Notes: generated by a model from the letters alone, not told the origin. A DNA stretch of 64,000 nucleotides from Candidatus Obscuribacterales bacterium (GCA_021732025.1 JAKFVU010000080.1:80947-144946); one strand, 5' to 3'; positions 1-9,361 are shown, counted from the first letter of the stretch. Program-made: numbers and translations.

Positions 1-147
1 GCTGATGCCAGTAAGCTAAGCAAAATCTCTTTGGCCGTGCTCGCTGCGCCAAGCGTTTCTAAACAGGCTTTTCTCTTCGGGTTTGTTCCGTCAGCTCTGT
101 TGGTAAATACATTAAAGGAAGAACTAACTTTTGCAGCGGAAATTTAA
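1..147 (+). CDS. 3' end of an unidentified upstream gene (partial)
   Basis: A frame is open from the first base for 48 codons and ends in TAA at 145-147. The last base of this stop is the first base of the next gene's ATG (TAATG), an arrangement typical of translationally coupled operon genes. The visible tail is moderately hydrophobic and ends in FAAEI. Its position just before TadE-like genes suggests a pilus-assembly protein, perhaps a TadB/TadC-type membrane component, but the fragment is too short to identify. It could be a chance open frame, though the overlap explains why the next gene lacks a Shine-Dalgarno site. Confidence 0.5.
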   Translation, partial: ADASKLSKISLAVLAAPSVSKQAFLFGFVPSALLVNTLKEELTFAAEI

Positions 148-674
148 TGCAGATCAACTCGCGAAGAACGGCCAAACGACCAAAAGCTTGCAGCGTAAGG
201 CAAACCTCTGCCAATTCACTTGCCGAAAGCCCACTCGCTCTCTTAGTAATGAGCGTTGTCATTCTTTTTATGATCTCACTTTTCTCTTTGCTCACTGGCT
301 ATGCCACCTTGAATTTCGCTTCTCAAGCGGCCGCTCGCGAAGCTGGATCTTCGCAAACACGCAGCGCTGCTAGAGCAGCCATGCAGCGTATCGGTGACCA
401 AATTCTTAGTGGCCCCATGGGTCAGTTCGGCGGAATTTCGCCCAAGAACTCTACCGGTATGACCTTACGCACCTTTAGGGTGCTTGATGGTGGTACGCCC
501 GAACAATTTGATGTGGCGCCAGGAAGCAACATCGCAGTTGACCAAAGTCGTTACTCTTACACCTACGTAATTGATGCGAGATACTCAATCACGCCATTGC
601 TTTTGCCCTTTGCTTTCCCTGTGCAAGCCCAATCAACCTGCGCCCTTGAGCATCCAGAGGGCATTGCTATCTAA
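147..674 (+). CDS. TadE-like pseudopilin / pilus assembly protein
   Basis: A 175-residue protein with a short basic N-terminus, one long hydrophobic segment at about residues 30-53, then an alanine- and arginine-rich helix (AAAREAG...AARAAMQRI). This is the usual design of TadE-like proteins, minor pilins that enter the inner membrane by one N-terminal helix and act in Tad/Flp pilus assembly. The C-terminal half is a soluble domain I cannot place. The ATG overlaps the stop of the preceding frame (TAATG), so initiation is probably by coupling; no clear ribosome site precedes it. The next gene has the same architecture. Family assignment rests on architecture and neighbours. Confidence 0.65.
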   Translation: MQINSRRTAKRPKACSVRQTSANSLAESPLALLVMSVVILFMISLFSLLTGYATLNFASQAAAREAGSSQTRSAARAAMQRIGDQILSGPMGQFGGISPKNSTGMTLRTFRVLDGGTPEQFDVAPGSNIAVDQSRYSYTYVIDARYSITPLLLPFAFPVQAQSTCALEHPEGIAI

Positions 675-745
675 ACTTTCAGCCGCTCAAAACCAGCGAG
701 CAGTCTGCGTTAAGGCGGTACTTAAATTTATCAGGGAGAAATGGA

Positions 746-1252
746 ATGGCAGAGTGCAGAGTAAAGAAAAGGAATAGTGACGGGCAACAGCTGATAGAAC
801 TGGCAGCAGGTCTTATTGTCTTGATCCCTATCTTCCTGATAATTATTGACCTCATAGTCTTCTTCCTGGCGGCCACACTTAACGACAATGCTTGCCGTGA
901 CGCAGCCAGAGCAGCTTCCGTTGTTCAACCAATTAGCGCCGACAATGCTGGAGCACTGCCGGCGTCAAGCCCGATCAGACAGCGAGCTAATTCGGTTGTG
1001 ACTAAAATGCAGCATTTAGAAGGCTATATTATTGGTCCACGCCTTGTTCAGGTAAGTCTTTCTGGTGATTTCAAACGACCGACTAACCAATTACTAGGTG
1101 GAAACTTCGAAGGCAGTGTGGAAGTGAGAACCCAGGTAGACTACAAACTTCCCGCTTCAATCCCTGGCCTTCTGCCAGCCCAGGTACCATTAACTTCCCA
1201 GCAATCGTTCCCGCTCACAGCGGTAATGGCACCGCAGATAGTTCCTTTATAA
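746..1252 (+). CDS. TadE/TadG-like pilus assembly protein
   Basis: A 168-residue protein with the TadE signature: polar N-terminus, Gly-Gln-x-x-x-Glu just before the membrane helix (DGQQLIELA, residues 12-20), a hydrophobic stretch at about 20-44, and the following CRDAARAAS helix. The Glu near the helix start corresponds to the conserved Glu of type IV-like prepilins. The start at 746 is set by GGGAGA at 734-739, six bases upstream; an ATG at 741 runs into a stop after seven codons. It probably sits in the inner membrane as a minor pilin of the Tad machine, together with its neighbours. Confidence 0.72.
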   Translation: MAECRVKKRNSDGQQLIELAAGLIVLIPIFLIIIDLIVFFLAATLNDNACRDAARAASVVQPISADNAGALPASSPIRQRANSVVTKMQHLEGYIIGPRLVQVSLSGDFKRPTNQLLGGNFEGSVEVRTQVDYKLPASIPGLLPAQVPLTSQQSFPLTAVMAPQIVPL

Positions 1253-1292
1253 ATTTACTCACCCACGTTAATACTGGCTTGAAAGGTTGGCA

Positions 1293-1751
1293 ATGACAGA
1301 AGAAAAACAAGAAGAAGAGCTTGCAAAAGCCCCCCCTGAAGAAGGTAAGCGGGTATCAAACTGGACTGCATTCAAAGAGTCTTGGGCCTACGTAGGAAAG
1401 GCCAGCAAAGAGCCTACGATTCAAATTCGAGCAGGAGATCGCAATAGCGCCAACATCTTAAAAGCAGCTATTTTCGGGGCTTTTATTTTTCTAGCGATAC
1501 CTTTTCTTGCGCCGAAAGAACTTGCTCTGTGGTGTTATATTCTTGCAGATCTACTCTTCTTCGCGGCTGCTGCACTCTTTGTCATCAGCCGCTTTGGCAT
1601 TTTAAGGGTAATGTCAATGAGGCATGCTCTTGTCTGTTATCAACTCATGGTAGGCACAAGTTTGTTGTCGATAGTATTGGCTTTTAACCTAGTATTGGTG
1701 GTCGTTTTGATTCTTGCTGGACCATATCTAATTCAGCTCTCTCAGCACTAG
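1293..1751 (+). CDS. small multi-pass membrane protein of the pilus block
   Basis: A 152-residue protein with a charged, Glu/Lys-rich cytoplasmic N-terminus (about 50 residues) and hydrophobic segments at about 55-72, 78-98 and 112-146, giving three or four membrane passes. No recognisable catalytic motif. The start is placed at ATG 1293 because AAAGG at 1282-1286 sits six bases upstream; an in-frame TTG at 1287 would touch the ribosome site. It lies between a TadE-like and the TadG-like gene on the same strand, so a role in pilus assembly or anchoring is likely but not shown. Confidence 0.65.
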   Translation: MTEEKQEEELAKAPPEEGKRVSNWTAFKESWAYVGKASKEPTIQIRAGDRNSANILKAAIFGAFIFLAIPFLAPKELALWCYILADLLFFAAAALFVISRFGILRVMSMRHALVCYQLMVGTSLLSIVLAFNLVLVVVLILAGPYLIQLSQH

Positions 1752-1920
1752 AAGCGAGTGCCCTTGCAAGAAGTTAATGTCAAAGGCAGCCAAAATTACT
1801 AGTTTGTAGTTGCAAAAATGGCGCTGTTGCATTATTGTTAAAATCGTCTAACTTAATACCAAAAATGGTGCGCTCTCAAGCTATCCATTTTCAACATTGC
1901 CTTGGGAGTGTTTTTCAACC

Positions 1921-4632
1921 ATGAAGAGAAACCAATCGGGTAGTACGTTGATATACGGCATCGCAGCATTTCTTGGCGTTGCTCTTATCTTCGGTTTTAT
2001 TGCCCTAAACTATCAACAACTTTTCGGATATCAAAAACAAGCACAAAATTCTGTTGATGCAGCAGCCATTGCTGTCACCAAAGAAGTGCAGAAAGTGACT
2101 ATTCTCGATCCGCGAATCGGGCGGGTCGGAGTGATTGACCAGTATGGTACTGCTGGGTTGGAACAACGACCGATTCTCTCAATAAACACAGTAATGGCAA
2201 CGGCCAGATTAGATGCTTTGGTAGCACAGCAACTAAACAACACCACCATGCTGGCAGCAGCAACTCAAGATCTAGCCAACGCTAAAGCAGCGGCTCGTGA
2301 TTTAGCCAGGGCAATCAACACCTACATGGCCGGTGGCTCAGCTCAAGATGCTGATGGTAAAACCATAGTTGGTGCCAATCTACTCAAGGCCGCAGCTAAC
2401 GCCTACAACGCCAACAACCGCCGTTCATCGGCTGGATACAAAGACCTTACGCCAGCAGATTTCACCATAGAAGTTGGCGATCTACGTACAGCCTTTGGTA
2501 CATCTGGTGTAACTAACACCCCTTGCCCAAATCCAGCGAGCATGGACGGCTTAGGTGGCAATCAAACTTACCTAGCGCAGGTTAATGGCACTCGCTACTA
2601 CCGCGCTAAAGTTGAAATTCCATCTCCAGTCGGCCCCGTAATGCTGTCCAATTTGGCAGAGCAAGTGCGCCTAGTCGACAAGGGTCTTTTTGAAGGCCTA
2701 TCAGCCAATGCGGCTGTAATTCCTTCGGTAGTTAAACTGTCAGCTCGAGAACGCGCGAATGCTGTGGCTCCACAAGGGGGCAACGGTGTCTTGCCATCCG
2801 GCACAGTCAATTCAGTTGCTTGCGCCCAGATGGGTGGCCCCAGATTAGTTGCTACATCTGGTCTGCTGCGTATCGAATTCCCTCAAGGAATGCCGCCAAC
2901 TGGAAGCCCAGCACCATTCACAAGTAACAGCGTAACTCCTCTGGGAATTATGAATGCATCACAAGTCAGCTCTATAGGACAGAGTGGAAGCTCAGCTCCA
3001 TGGGGTGGCAACGGTGGTTACTTCACTGCAAATGGTGGAGCATTCCCCGGGTCTGGTTCTATCAGTCGCTCTGACTACATGGGACGCAATTCTGACAATC
3101 CAAGCGTATCGCTCTCATTGTTCGTCTATGACTGGTTAAAAAATGAAGGCATCAAGCCCAATATCGAATCAGTAGTAAGAGCAATGCGCAACCTCGATAT
3201 GCGCAACTCACCGGTGGGTCAAAACGTCGCCATATTGCCTAACGGCGGAAGAAGAAGATCGGACATTTCTAGTGACATAGCCAGCTCGTTTTTGATACAG
3301 CCGGCCTTCGCTCAAAGGCCTCCAGTTGGCGACTCTAACAATGTCTACGGTGCAATTTTCCGCTTAGTTGATGCCAATGCGGCAATGACTCCCGGAAGAG
3401 ATCCCCGATCGTTAGTGAACTACAACGCCTCAAACAGTCAAGTATATGTCGATCAAGCTTATACATTTAGAATGCAAGCTAGCGTTCCCCAGCAATTGGC
3501 TTGGGCAGCGCAAAGCACCACTCTCGCCACAGGCATGGATAAGCAAGGCAACGCCACCACCACTGATGGCAACCCAGTGAGCGACTTATATGATCTAGAA
3601 AGAGAACTTCTTGAGACTAAACGCATTTCCAATGATACCGATGCTTCAGCGCAAAGAGTGCTGGCTAAGTATCGGCCGCTCTTGGCACAAGCTCATGCGA
3701 GCTTGACAGCAGCTCAAGCTGCCTTAACTAGAGCTATGCAAAATGCAAACAACGACACAAGCGACTCACAAGTGCAGGCCGCTCAACAAGCCGTTGACGC
3801 TGCCCAAGCTCTGGTAAACAAATACCAGGCTGTAGTTGACAGAGCCACTATTGCCGCCACTAACGGCAAGATGGGCGTGCGTGTGACAGACACGATCGTC
3901 AACAACCTGCTGTCAGTAACGGCCATGGGTACAAAGAAAAATAAAGCAGGCGACTTCATGCTCGCCCGCAGTATTCCATTCTTTTCACCTAGAACCGCCG
4001 CTACAGATGCTGGTATTGAAGGAGCAGACCCCGTTCCAACCGGACAAGTCAGCAATGCACGCGGCTCCAAGAACTGGGTCGACAACACTATGTATATCGT
4101 CGGCGGCACAGTGCCTCCAAACGTAAACATAGCAATGACTGACGTCAGCGGAGTATTTCAGCCGGTCTACGCTCAGAGCGTGGTGCCGTCATCACAAACT
4201 CGCAACTTCCGCATGATCATCCGTGGTGACTCAACCGCTGGGGACGGTGTGGTTCTGGTAAGCACTGCTAATAACGGTCCAAATGCCACGACTAATCCGC
4301 AATCAATCTTGAGAGGACAGCTCAACTATCAAGCGCTGAATGTCTATCAAGAACCGCCGACTACAAGCAATCCTTGCACAATCAACTGGTCAGTAATGGC
4401 CCGTAACAACGCCTACTCGACTCAGGCAGACTGCCGCAAACCGCCAAAGGCAGGTGACCCAGAGTCTGAAGGCAACGTGCTCGATTGCTCGAGAGCCCAA
4501 GGACAGACCAATCCTGATGGCTCAGCCAAGGCGTGTGACTCAGAGGTAGCCCAATGGCAATTTACTTCGCCGTTGCCCAACTGCCCACCACCACCGATTC
4601 CGCCAGGCAATCCACCAGGTGAATCACACTAG
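1921..4632 (+). CDS. very large TadG-like pilus-associated protein
   Basis: A 903-residue protein. The N-terminus (RNQSGSTLIYGIAAF, then one membrane helix at about 9-29 and QNSVDAAAIA) matches the TadE/TadG-type entry segment of Flp pilus proteins. The rest is predicted extracytoplasmic: Gly/Ser/Asn-rich stretches, an Ala/Gln-rich probable coiled coil around residues 585-650, two Cys pairs near the C-terminus, and a Pro-rich tail. TadG proteins are usually about 400-600 residues, so this one is unusually long. ATG 1921 is chosen over an upstream in-frame TTG at 1897 because GGGAG at 1904-1908 precedes it. A strong terminator follows. Likely exposed on or beside the pilus. Confidence 0.7.
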   Translation: MKRNQSGSTLIYGIAAFLGVALIFGFIALNYQQLFGYQKQAQNSVDAAAIAVTKEVQKVTILDPRIGRVGVIDQYGTAGLEQRPILSINTVMATARLDALVAQQLNNTTMLAAATQDLANAKAAARDLARAINTYMAGGSAQDADGKTIVGANLLKAAANAYNANNRRSSAGYKDLTPADFTIEVGDLRTAFGTSGVTNTPCPNPASMDGLGGNQTYLAQVNGTRYYRAKVEIPSPVGPVMLSNLAEQVRLVDKGLFEGLSANAAVIPSVVKLSARERANAVAPQGGNGVLPSGTVNSVACAQMGGPRLVATSGLLRIEFPQGMPPTGSPAPFTSNSVTPLGIMNASQVSSIGQSGSSAPWGGNGGYFTANGGAFPGSGSISRSDYMGRNSDNPSVSLSLFVYDWLKNEGIKPNIESVVRAMRNLDMRNSPVGQNVAILPNGGRRRSDISSDIASSFLIQPAFAQRPPVGDSNNVYGAIFRLVDANAAMTPGRDPRSLVNYNASNSQVYVDQAYTFRMQASVPQQLAWAAQSTTLATGMDKQGNATTTDGNPVSDLYDLERELLETKRISNDTDASAQRVLAKYRPLLAQAHASLTAAQAALTRAMQNANNDTSDSQVQAAQQAVDAAQALVNKYQAVVDRATIAATNGKMGVRVTDTIVNNLLSVTAMGTKKNKAGDFMLARSIPFFSPRTAATDAGIEGADPVPTGQVSNARGSKNWVDNTMYIVGGTVPPNVNIAMTDVSGVFQPVYAQSVVPSSQTRNFRMIIRGDSTAGDGVVLVSTANNGPNATTNPQSILRGQLNYQALNVYQEPPTTSNPCTINWSVMARNNAYSTQADCRKPPKAGDPESEGNVLDCSRAQGQTNPDGSAKACDSEVAQWQFTSPLPNCPPPPIPPGNPPGESH

Positions 4633-4652
4633 CGATAAGTAGCAAACCAAAC

Positions 4653-4688
4653 AAAAAAAGGAGTTGTCGTCAGGCAGCTCCTTTTTTT
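4653..4688 (+). terminator. Rho-independent terminator of the pilus block
   Basis: Arms at 4653-4666 (A7 then GGAGTTG) and 4675-4688 (CAGCTCC then T7) pair with one G-U wobble and leave an eight-base loop. It lies 20 bases after the TadG-like stop and ends in a T7 run, so transcription of the pilus genes should stop here. The A7 arm could also serve the opposite strand. Confidence 0.85.
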
Positions 4689-4724
4689 GTATGCTTTGCT
4701 CAAGACCTTAATGGCGGATCAATT

Positions 4725-5381
4725 TTGAAAACTTTTCTTTCTTTGAAAAACAGTCATAGCAAGCAATTACCCGCTCAATTCGCTAAACAGGATGTGCGTT
4801 ATTCGGAAGCTCTGGTCGAGCATTTCTTAGAGCAATTCACAAAAAAGGGTGACATTATTCTTGACCCTTTCATGGGCTTTGGCACCACTTTGCTGGTGGC
4901 CGAACAAATGGAGCGAACATGCTATGGAATAGAATTTGATCAAGAACGACAAGAGTACGTCTGTTCCATTCTTCAACATCCCGATCGAGCATTGCACGGC
5001 GACTCAATGGCAATGAGTTCTCTGCCGATTCCCGATATAGATTTTTCCATCACCTCACCACCCTACATGGGTCAAACGCACACTGAAAACCCCTTCACTT
5101 CATACAAAACAGTGGGAGGCGGTTACAGCCAGTATCTCAAGGATCTCACCCATATATACGAGCAAGTAGCAGACAAGCTAAAACCCAATGGCCGAGCGAT
5201 TCTAGAGGTATCGAACTTAAAGCACGAAGATGGCAGTGTAACAACACTGGCCTGGGATGTCGCTCGCGCGGTTTCGGAAGTACTGCATTTTGAGGGTGAA
5301 ATTGTAATGAGCTGGCCAGACGATTGTGGGTACGGTTATGACCATAGTTATTGCCTGGTGTTTTCCCAAAAAAGCAAATAA
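4725..5381 (+). CDS. orphan DNA (N4-cytosine/N6-adenine) methyltransferase
   Basis: A 218-residue SAM-dependent methyltransferase. The SAM-binding motif DPFMGFGTT is at residues 47-55, an acidic strand end (YGIEFD) follows at 67-72, and the catalytic TSPPY motif is at 110-114. TSPPY is typical of amino-methyltransferases acting on exocyclic N4 of cytosine or N6 of adenine. The I-then-IV order with no long target-recognition region gives a compact enzyme. No restriction endonuclease is next to it, so it looks like a solitary regulatory or mismatch-related methylase. Start is TTG 4725; an ATG at 4711 is out of frame and stops at once. An RNA substrate cannot be excluded. Confidence 0.75.
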   Translation: MKTFLSLKNSHSKQLPAQFAKQDVRYSEALVEHFLEQFTKKGDIILDPFMGFGTTLLVAEQMERTCYGIEFDQERQEYVCSILQHPDRALHGDSMAMSSLPIPDIDFSITSPPYMGQTHTENPFTSYKTVGGGYSQYLKDLTHIYEQVADKLKPNGRAILEVSNLKHEDGSVTTLAWDVARAVSEVLHFEGEIVMSWPDDCGYGYDHSYCLVFSQKSK

Positions 5382-5428
5382 GGTATAGTGCTGACGATCG
5401 TTCTCTATAGGTTCACCAAGGTAAATTG

Positions 5429-6574
5429 ATGACTAGCCAGAAAATTCGCAAAGAGTCAGTTGAGCAGGCCAGAACCATGGCTTCTAACTTTTACCTTGAC
5501 CCGGCTCAGTACGACCTCAGCTTAGAACAAATATTCGCCCGGTCATGGCAGTTCATCGGCACCACTCAGCAAGTGTTTGGCGTGAGCGACAGTACTGACA
5601 GTGAAGCGGCAAACATTCCCAATGGTGCTATGGCACCGTTCACACTATTAGAAGGCAGCCTGAACGAGCCACTTCTGCTTACTCAAGGCAACGAGCAACT
5701 CAATTGTCTATCTAACGTTTGCACTCACCGCGGCAGCATTTTAATAGAAGAGAATTGCCAGCACAGTTCTATTCGTTGTCGCTATCATGGTCGCAGATTT
5801 GCTATTGATGGAGCCTATCAATCCGCACCTGGATTTGAAGGGGCCGAAGATTTTCCTGCTGATTCAGACAATTTGCCCCGTGCCGCTCTTGGATCGTGGG
5901 GAAATCTTTTATTTGCCGGCATCAAGCCAGCCATTGAGCTTGATCAATTAATTGGCGAAATGAAAGAACGATTGGCATTTTTACCGCTGCACGAATTCAA
6001 ATTTGCCCCTGAGTTATCGCGTGATTATTTCGTCAATGCCAATTGGGCCCTTTATGTTGAAAATTATCTAGAAGGGCTGCACGTTCCCTTTATTCATCCA
6101 TCGCTAGTGAGCCTGCTCGACACAAAGGCCTACCACACCGATCTTCATCCCTACTGCAATGTGCAAATTGGTGTAGCCTCGAAAGCAGAAGACGCTTTTG
6201 ACTTGCCACCATCATCTCCTGATCACGGCCAACTCATTGCAGCTTTCTATTATTGGCTTTTCCCCAATATGATGTTCAACTTCTACCCTTGGGGCCTGTC
6301 AGTCAATATCGTTATGCCACAGAGCCACAACACAACCAAGATTCGCTTTCTCACGTATGTCTGGCGCGAAGAACGTTTTGGAAACTATTCAACTAAAGAC
6401 ATCAATCAAACTGAAATGGAAGACGAAGCCGTGGTTGAGCTTGTGCAAAAAGGAATCAGATCTAGGCTTTACGATACTGGCCGCTACTCACCGACCTGGG
6501 AAGCCGGAGTGTTTCAGTTTCATAATCTCATCCGCGACTTTATCGCTAGTCCGGCCAAGGCGCCACGGCCTTAG
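5429..6574 (+). CDS. Rieske-type aromatic-ring/choline-like oxygenase, alpha subunit
   Basis: A 381-residue Rieske non-haem iron oxygenase. The [2Fe-2S] motif is complete: Cys98-x-His100 and Cys117-x2-His120. The mononuclear iron site is seen as ENYLEGLHVPFIHP, with His218 and His223 as ligands and Glu215 in the position that links the two metal centres. The family hydroxylates aromatic rings or N-demethylates quaternary amines such as choline, carnitine or betaine. Proteins with the conserved NYLEG-H-x4-H pattern are often of the latter kind, but the substrate cannot be read here. No reductase or beta subunit is adjacent. ATG 5429 follows AAGG at 5418-5421. Its end overlaps a convergent small gene. 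Confidence 0.85.
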   Translation: MTSQKIRKESVEQARTMASNFYLDPAQYDLSLEQIFARSWQFIGTTQQVFGVSDSTDSEAANIPNGAMAPFTLLEGSLNEPLLLTQGNEQLNCLSNVCTHRGSILIEENCQHSSIRCRYHGRRFAIDGAYQSAPGFEGAEDFPADSDNLPRAALGSWGNLLFAGIKPAIELDQLIGEMKERLAFLPLHEFKFAPELSRDYFVNANWALYVENYLEGLHVPFIHPSLVSLLDTKAYHTDLHPYCNVQIGVASKAEDAFDLPPSSPDHGQLIAAFYYWLFPNMMFNFYPWGLSVNIVMPQSHNTTKIRFLTYVWREERFGNYSTKDINQTEMEDEAVVELVQKGIRSRLYDTGRYSPTWEAGVFQFHNLIRDFIASPAKAPRP

Positions 6575-6806
6575 TCTGGCCCGGGATAATCGGCTTAACG
6601 TGCTCAAGTATTTCTAAATACGCTGGATGTGCGCATTCATAGGTGACAGTGGCAGTGCCGACAACTCCACCTGGGCCCTCGGTCGCCCTTAGTTTGAGTA
6701 TGAGAGTACCATCGGCTGCCATATAGCAGGTGCCAATCGTTTGCATTGCAGCAAAGTCACTACCGGCAGTGCTCTCTTCATCGGTCATAGAAATTTGATA
6801 TACCAT
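6546..6806 (-). CDS. small hypothetical protein
   Basis: An 86-residue protein with no signal peptide or membrane segment. It seems to be a small beta-rich domain with a Gly-rich turn (TEGPGGVVG) and one Cys in each half. I do not recognise the family. It converges on the Rieske oxygenase gene and overlaps its last 29 bases, which is unusual but possible. No Shine-Dalgarno site precedes either candidate start (ATG at 6806 or 6788). Composition resembles the neighbours. Confidence 0.55.
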   Translation of the reverse strand: MVYQISMTDEESTAGSDFAAMQTIGTCYMAADGTLILKLRATEGPGGVVGTATVTYECAHPAYLEILEHVKPIIPGQTKAVAPWPD

Positions 6807-6930
6807 TGATCACAATTGCTTGATTCTATCTCATGCTCAAGCTCTTTAGAACCACCCATTGGGCTTTGGGAACCTATAGGCAAATTAGCAGTCTCTAGCT
6901 AAGGGCCATCCCCAAAATGTTTAATTAAAA

Positions 6931-8088
6931 ATGGACCGTATCATGGTCAACCGACTATCACCAATGACTAACAATAGAAAAAGATCCATTCGAGCCCTTA
7001 GTCTAAAACTCACATTAGCCTGCTCTCCTTACCTCTCAACTGGGTTAATCGCTCCACTGATAGCCGCCGCTGTGTTTGTCACCAGTGAGTTTAAGGCCAT
7101 GGCCGAACCCGTGCAAACCGTGGGCATTACGGGTAACAGTAAGGGTGAAAGTAAGAAGGTTGCATTAATGAGTGCAAAAGATAGCGGCAAGACAAAATCT
7201 AAAGACAAAACCAATGAGCAAATTCATATTGATTCGGCCGCTAGCAAACCAGGCAAAACAACCCGTGAAACCGTAGCAATTGATGGTAGAGAAAGGCAAT
7301 ATTTTCAGCACATACCAAGCCGCTACAATAGTGCCAAGCCCACAGCTGTGATGCTTGTATTTAACGGTTGGGGCAATAAGCGCGGCCAAGGAAATTCTAA
7401 AGCTGGGGCTGAAGGAACTGAACAGTTTACAGGTCTAAGCGAAAAAGCTGACAAAGAAAATTTCATTGTTGTTTACCTCGATGGCTACCAGAAAAATGAG
7501 TATTCTTGGAATAACGGCCAATGGTTCTTCAGCAAAGAAAACGACCTAGAATTCACGAACAGAGTAATCGAAGTACTGAAGCATAGTTTCAATATAGATA
7601 AAGAACGACTCTATCTTGTAGGGTATTCACAAGGGGCAAGTTTTGCCCATCGTTTTGCCACCACATTTCCTGAAAAAATTGCCGCAGTAGCTTCAGTGGG
7701 CGGCTGGATTACAGGCAAAGAGCAGAAGCCGACCTGCAGCCCATATTCATGTATTGAAATACACTCGGCTAGTGACCCAACAGTGCCACTCGATGGCCGC
7801 TCTTGGTGGCTCAAAATGAAACCACAAGAAGAGCTAAAAAAATTCTACCGCGCAATAGATGGAATGGATGCAGAACCGCAACGAATAACAACCAAAGCAC
7901 CTGATGGCAGTGAAATAAAAACCGAAATATCAAAATGCAAAGCTAATGGCACCGAATTTCGCTATATCACCATTGATAATATTGGCCACAAATGGTTTGG
8001 CGGAAAAGGGGCAGAGTCGGCCGCAATAAACGCCACAGACACTATTTGGGATTTTCTTAAAGACAAGAAAAAATCAGTAAAAGCTTGA
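6931..8088 (+). CDS. secreted PHB-depolymerase/feruloyl-esterase-like hydrolase
   Basis: A 385-residue alpha/beta hydrolase. After an N-terminal hydrophobic export segment (about residues 29-55) and a Lys/Ser-rich linker, the catalytic domain shows the nucleophile elbow GYSQG with Ser233, a likely Asp in ASDPTVPLDG and a His in NIGHKWFGG. This matches the LpqC/poly(3-hydroxybutyrate) depolymerase-like family, which cleaves short esters outside the cytoplasm. The start is uncertain: ATGs at 6931, 6943 and 6964 are in frame and none has a clear ribosome site. A paralogue lies at 9351-10457 on the other strand with the same FNGWG, SQG and GHxW patterns. The convergent flavoprotein gene ends one base away. 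Confidence 0.75.
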   Translation: MDRIMVNRLSPMTNNRKRSIRALSLKLTLACSPYLSTGLIAPLIAAAVFVTSEFKAMAEPVQTVGITGNSKGESKKVALMSAKDSGKTKSKDKTNEQIHIDSAASKPGKTTRETVAIDGRERQYFQHIPSRYNSAKPTAVMLVFNGWGNKRGQGNSKAGAEGTEQFTGLSEKADKENFIVVYLDGYQKNEYSWNNGQWFFSKENDLEFTNRVIEVLKHSFNIDKERLYLVGYSQGASFAHRFATTFPEKIAAVASVGGWITGKEQKPTCSPYSCIEIHSASDPTVPLDGRSWWLKMKPQEELKKFYRAIDGMDAEPQRITTKAPDGSEIKTEISKCKANGTEFRYITIDNIGHKWFGGKGAESAAINATDTIWDFLKDKKKSVKA

Positions 8089-8089
8089 G

Positions 8090-9361
8090 CTAGGTTGTCT
8101 GAAGTCTGCGCAACGCTCCTTGACCGGCTCGCAGCCCGGTGGCGAAGCAGGCAGTGAGCAAATAACCGCCAGTTGGGGCCTCCCAGTCGATCATTTCGCC
8201 GCAGACAAAAATACCAGGCAATGCTTTAAGCATAAGATCTTGATCAAGAGAATCAAAACATACACCACCGGCGGTACTAATAGCTTCAGCCAATGGCCGC
8301 GTAGAGCGCACAGTAATTGGCAATGCCTTTATGTACTTTGCTAACGTCATAGGGTGAGCAATCTCGTCGCGGCTAAGCAATTCATAAAGTAGCGCACTCT
8401 TCAAGCCATCAATTTTCAAACAGCTTTGCAAATGCCGTGACAAAGATTTTGAACCTCGTGGGCGCGAAAGCTCGGCCATCACACGCTCTAGGCTATGTGC
8501 CGGCAAAAGATCAAGGCTAAAAGTAGCCGAACCATGAACATTGAGATAGTCGCGCAGGCGTCGAGAGAATGCATAAATGAGGCTGCCTTCCACACCATAT
8601 TCACTAACTAGTATCTCGCCTTGCTTACTCTCGCTTTCTCCATCCAAATCAGTAAAGGTAAGGGCCACAGACTTGAGTGGAGAGTTGGGAAACTTCTCGC
8701 GCAGATGAGCACTCCAAGCCACATCGAAGCCACAATTAGCACTAAGCCAAGGCGCCATCTGCACCCCACGCTCTTGCAACCACGGTGCCCATGTACCACT
8801 TGAACCCAGCTGTGGCCAACTGGCACCACCAAGGGCCAGAATAATAGTCTCTGCATCTAAAGAGAACTCTCCTGTGGCATTGGCCATGCGCAATACAGGC
8901 CGACTTTGTTTGGAGTTCTCTCCTGCTCCTTGAAAATTTTCGTCAAAGCCTAGCCAGCGGTGATTGTGATGAAATTGCACACCCGCGCTGCGCAGCCTAT
9001 GAACCCAAGCTCGCAAAAGCGGAGCCGCTTTCATTTCGGTGGGGAAAACTCTTCCAGAGCTACCAACAAAGGTCTCAATACCAAGCTCGTGCACCCATTG
9101 TCGCAGTGACTCTGGCGGGAAAGCATCCAGATACCGCTGCAGATGACTCTGCTTGTCACCATAACGGGCACAGAAGGTGTTAAACGGTTCGCTGTGGGTG
9201 ATGTTCAGACCGCCGAGACCGGCACGCAGAAATTTGCGCCCCAAGGTTGGCATGGCCTCATAAACATCAACCTTAACGCCTGCATTGATGAGCACCTCGG
9301 CCGCCATCAGGCCAGCCGGTCCGCCACCAATGATTGACACAGACAATTTGTTAGCTTCCAC
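8090..9361 (-). CDS. HI0933/YhiN-family FAD-dependent oxidoreductase
   Basis: A 423-residue flavoprotein. The N-terminal Rossmann motif IIGGGPAGLMA (residues 10-20) binds FAD; GLGGLNITHSEP is the family's second conserved block, and GGYLLTACFATGLRAG near the C-terminus is the FAD-closing motif. It belongs to the HI0933-like flavoproteins, most like the subgroup named TIGR03862; their reactions are mostly unknown. The GTG start at 9361 lies 11 bases inside the end of the upstream esterase gene, so the two are translated from one message. Co-occurrence with an esterase does not yet suggest a substrate. Confidence 0.85.
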   Translation of the reverse strand: MEANKLSVSIIGGGPAGLMAAEVLINAGVKVDVYEAMPTLGRKFLRAGLGGLNITHSEPFNTFCARYGDKQSHLQRYLDAFPPESLRQWVHELGIETFVGSSGRVFPTEMKAAPLLRAWVHRLRSAGVQFHHNHRWLGFDENFQGAGENSKQSRPVLRMANATGEFSLDAETIILALGGASWPQLGSSGTWAPWLQERGVQMAPWLSANCGFDVAWSAHLREKFPNSPLKSVALTFTDLDGESESKQGEILVSEYGVEGSLIYAFSRRLRDYLNVHGSATFSLDLLPAHSLERVMAELSRPRGSKSLSRHLQSCLKIDGLKSALLYELLSRDEIAHPMTLAKYIKALPITVRSTRPLAEAISTAGGVCFDSLDQDLMLKALPGIFVCGEMIDWEAPTGGYLLTACFATGLRAGQGALRRLQTT

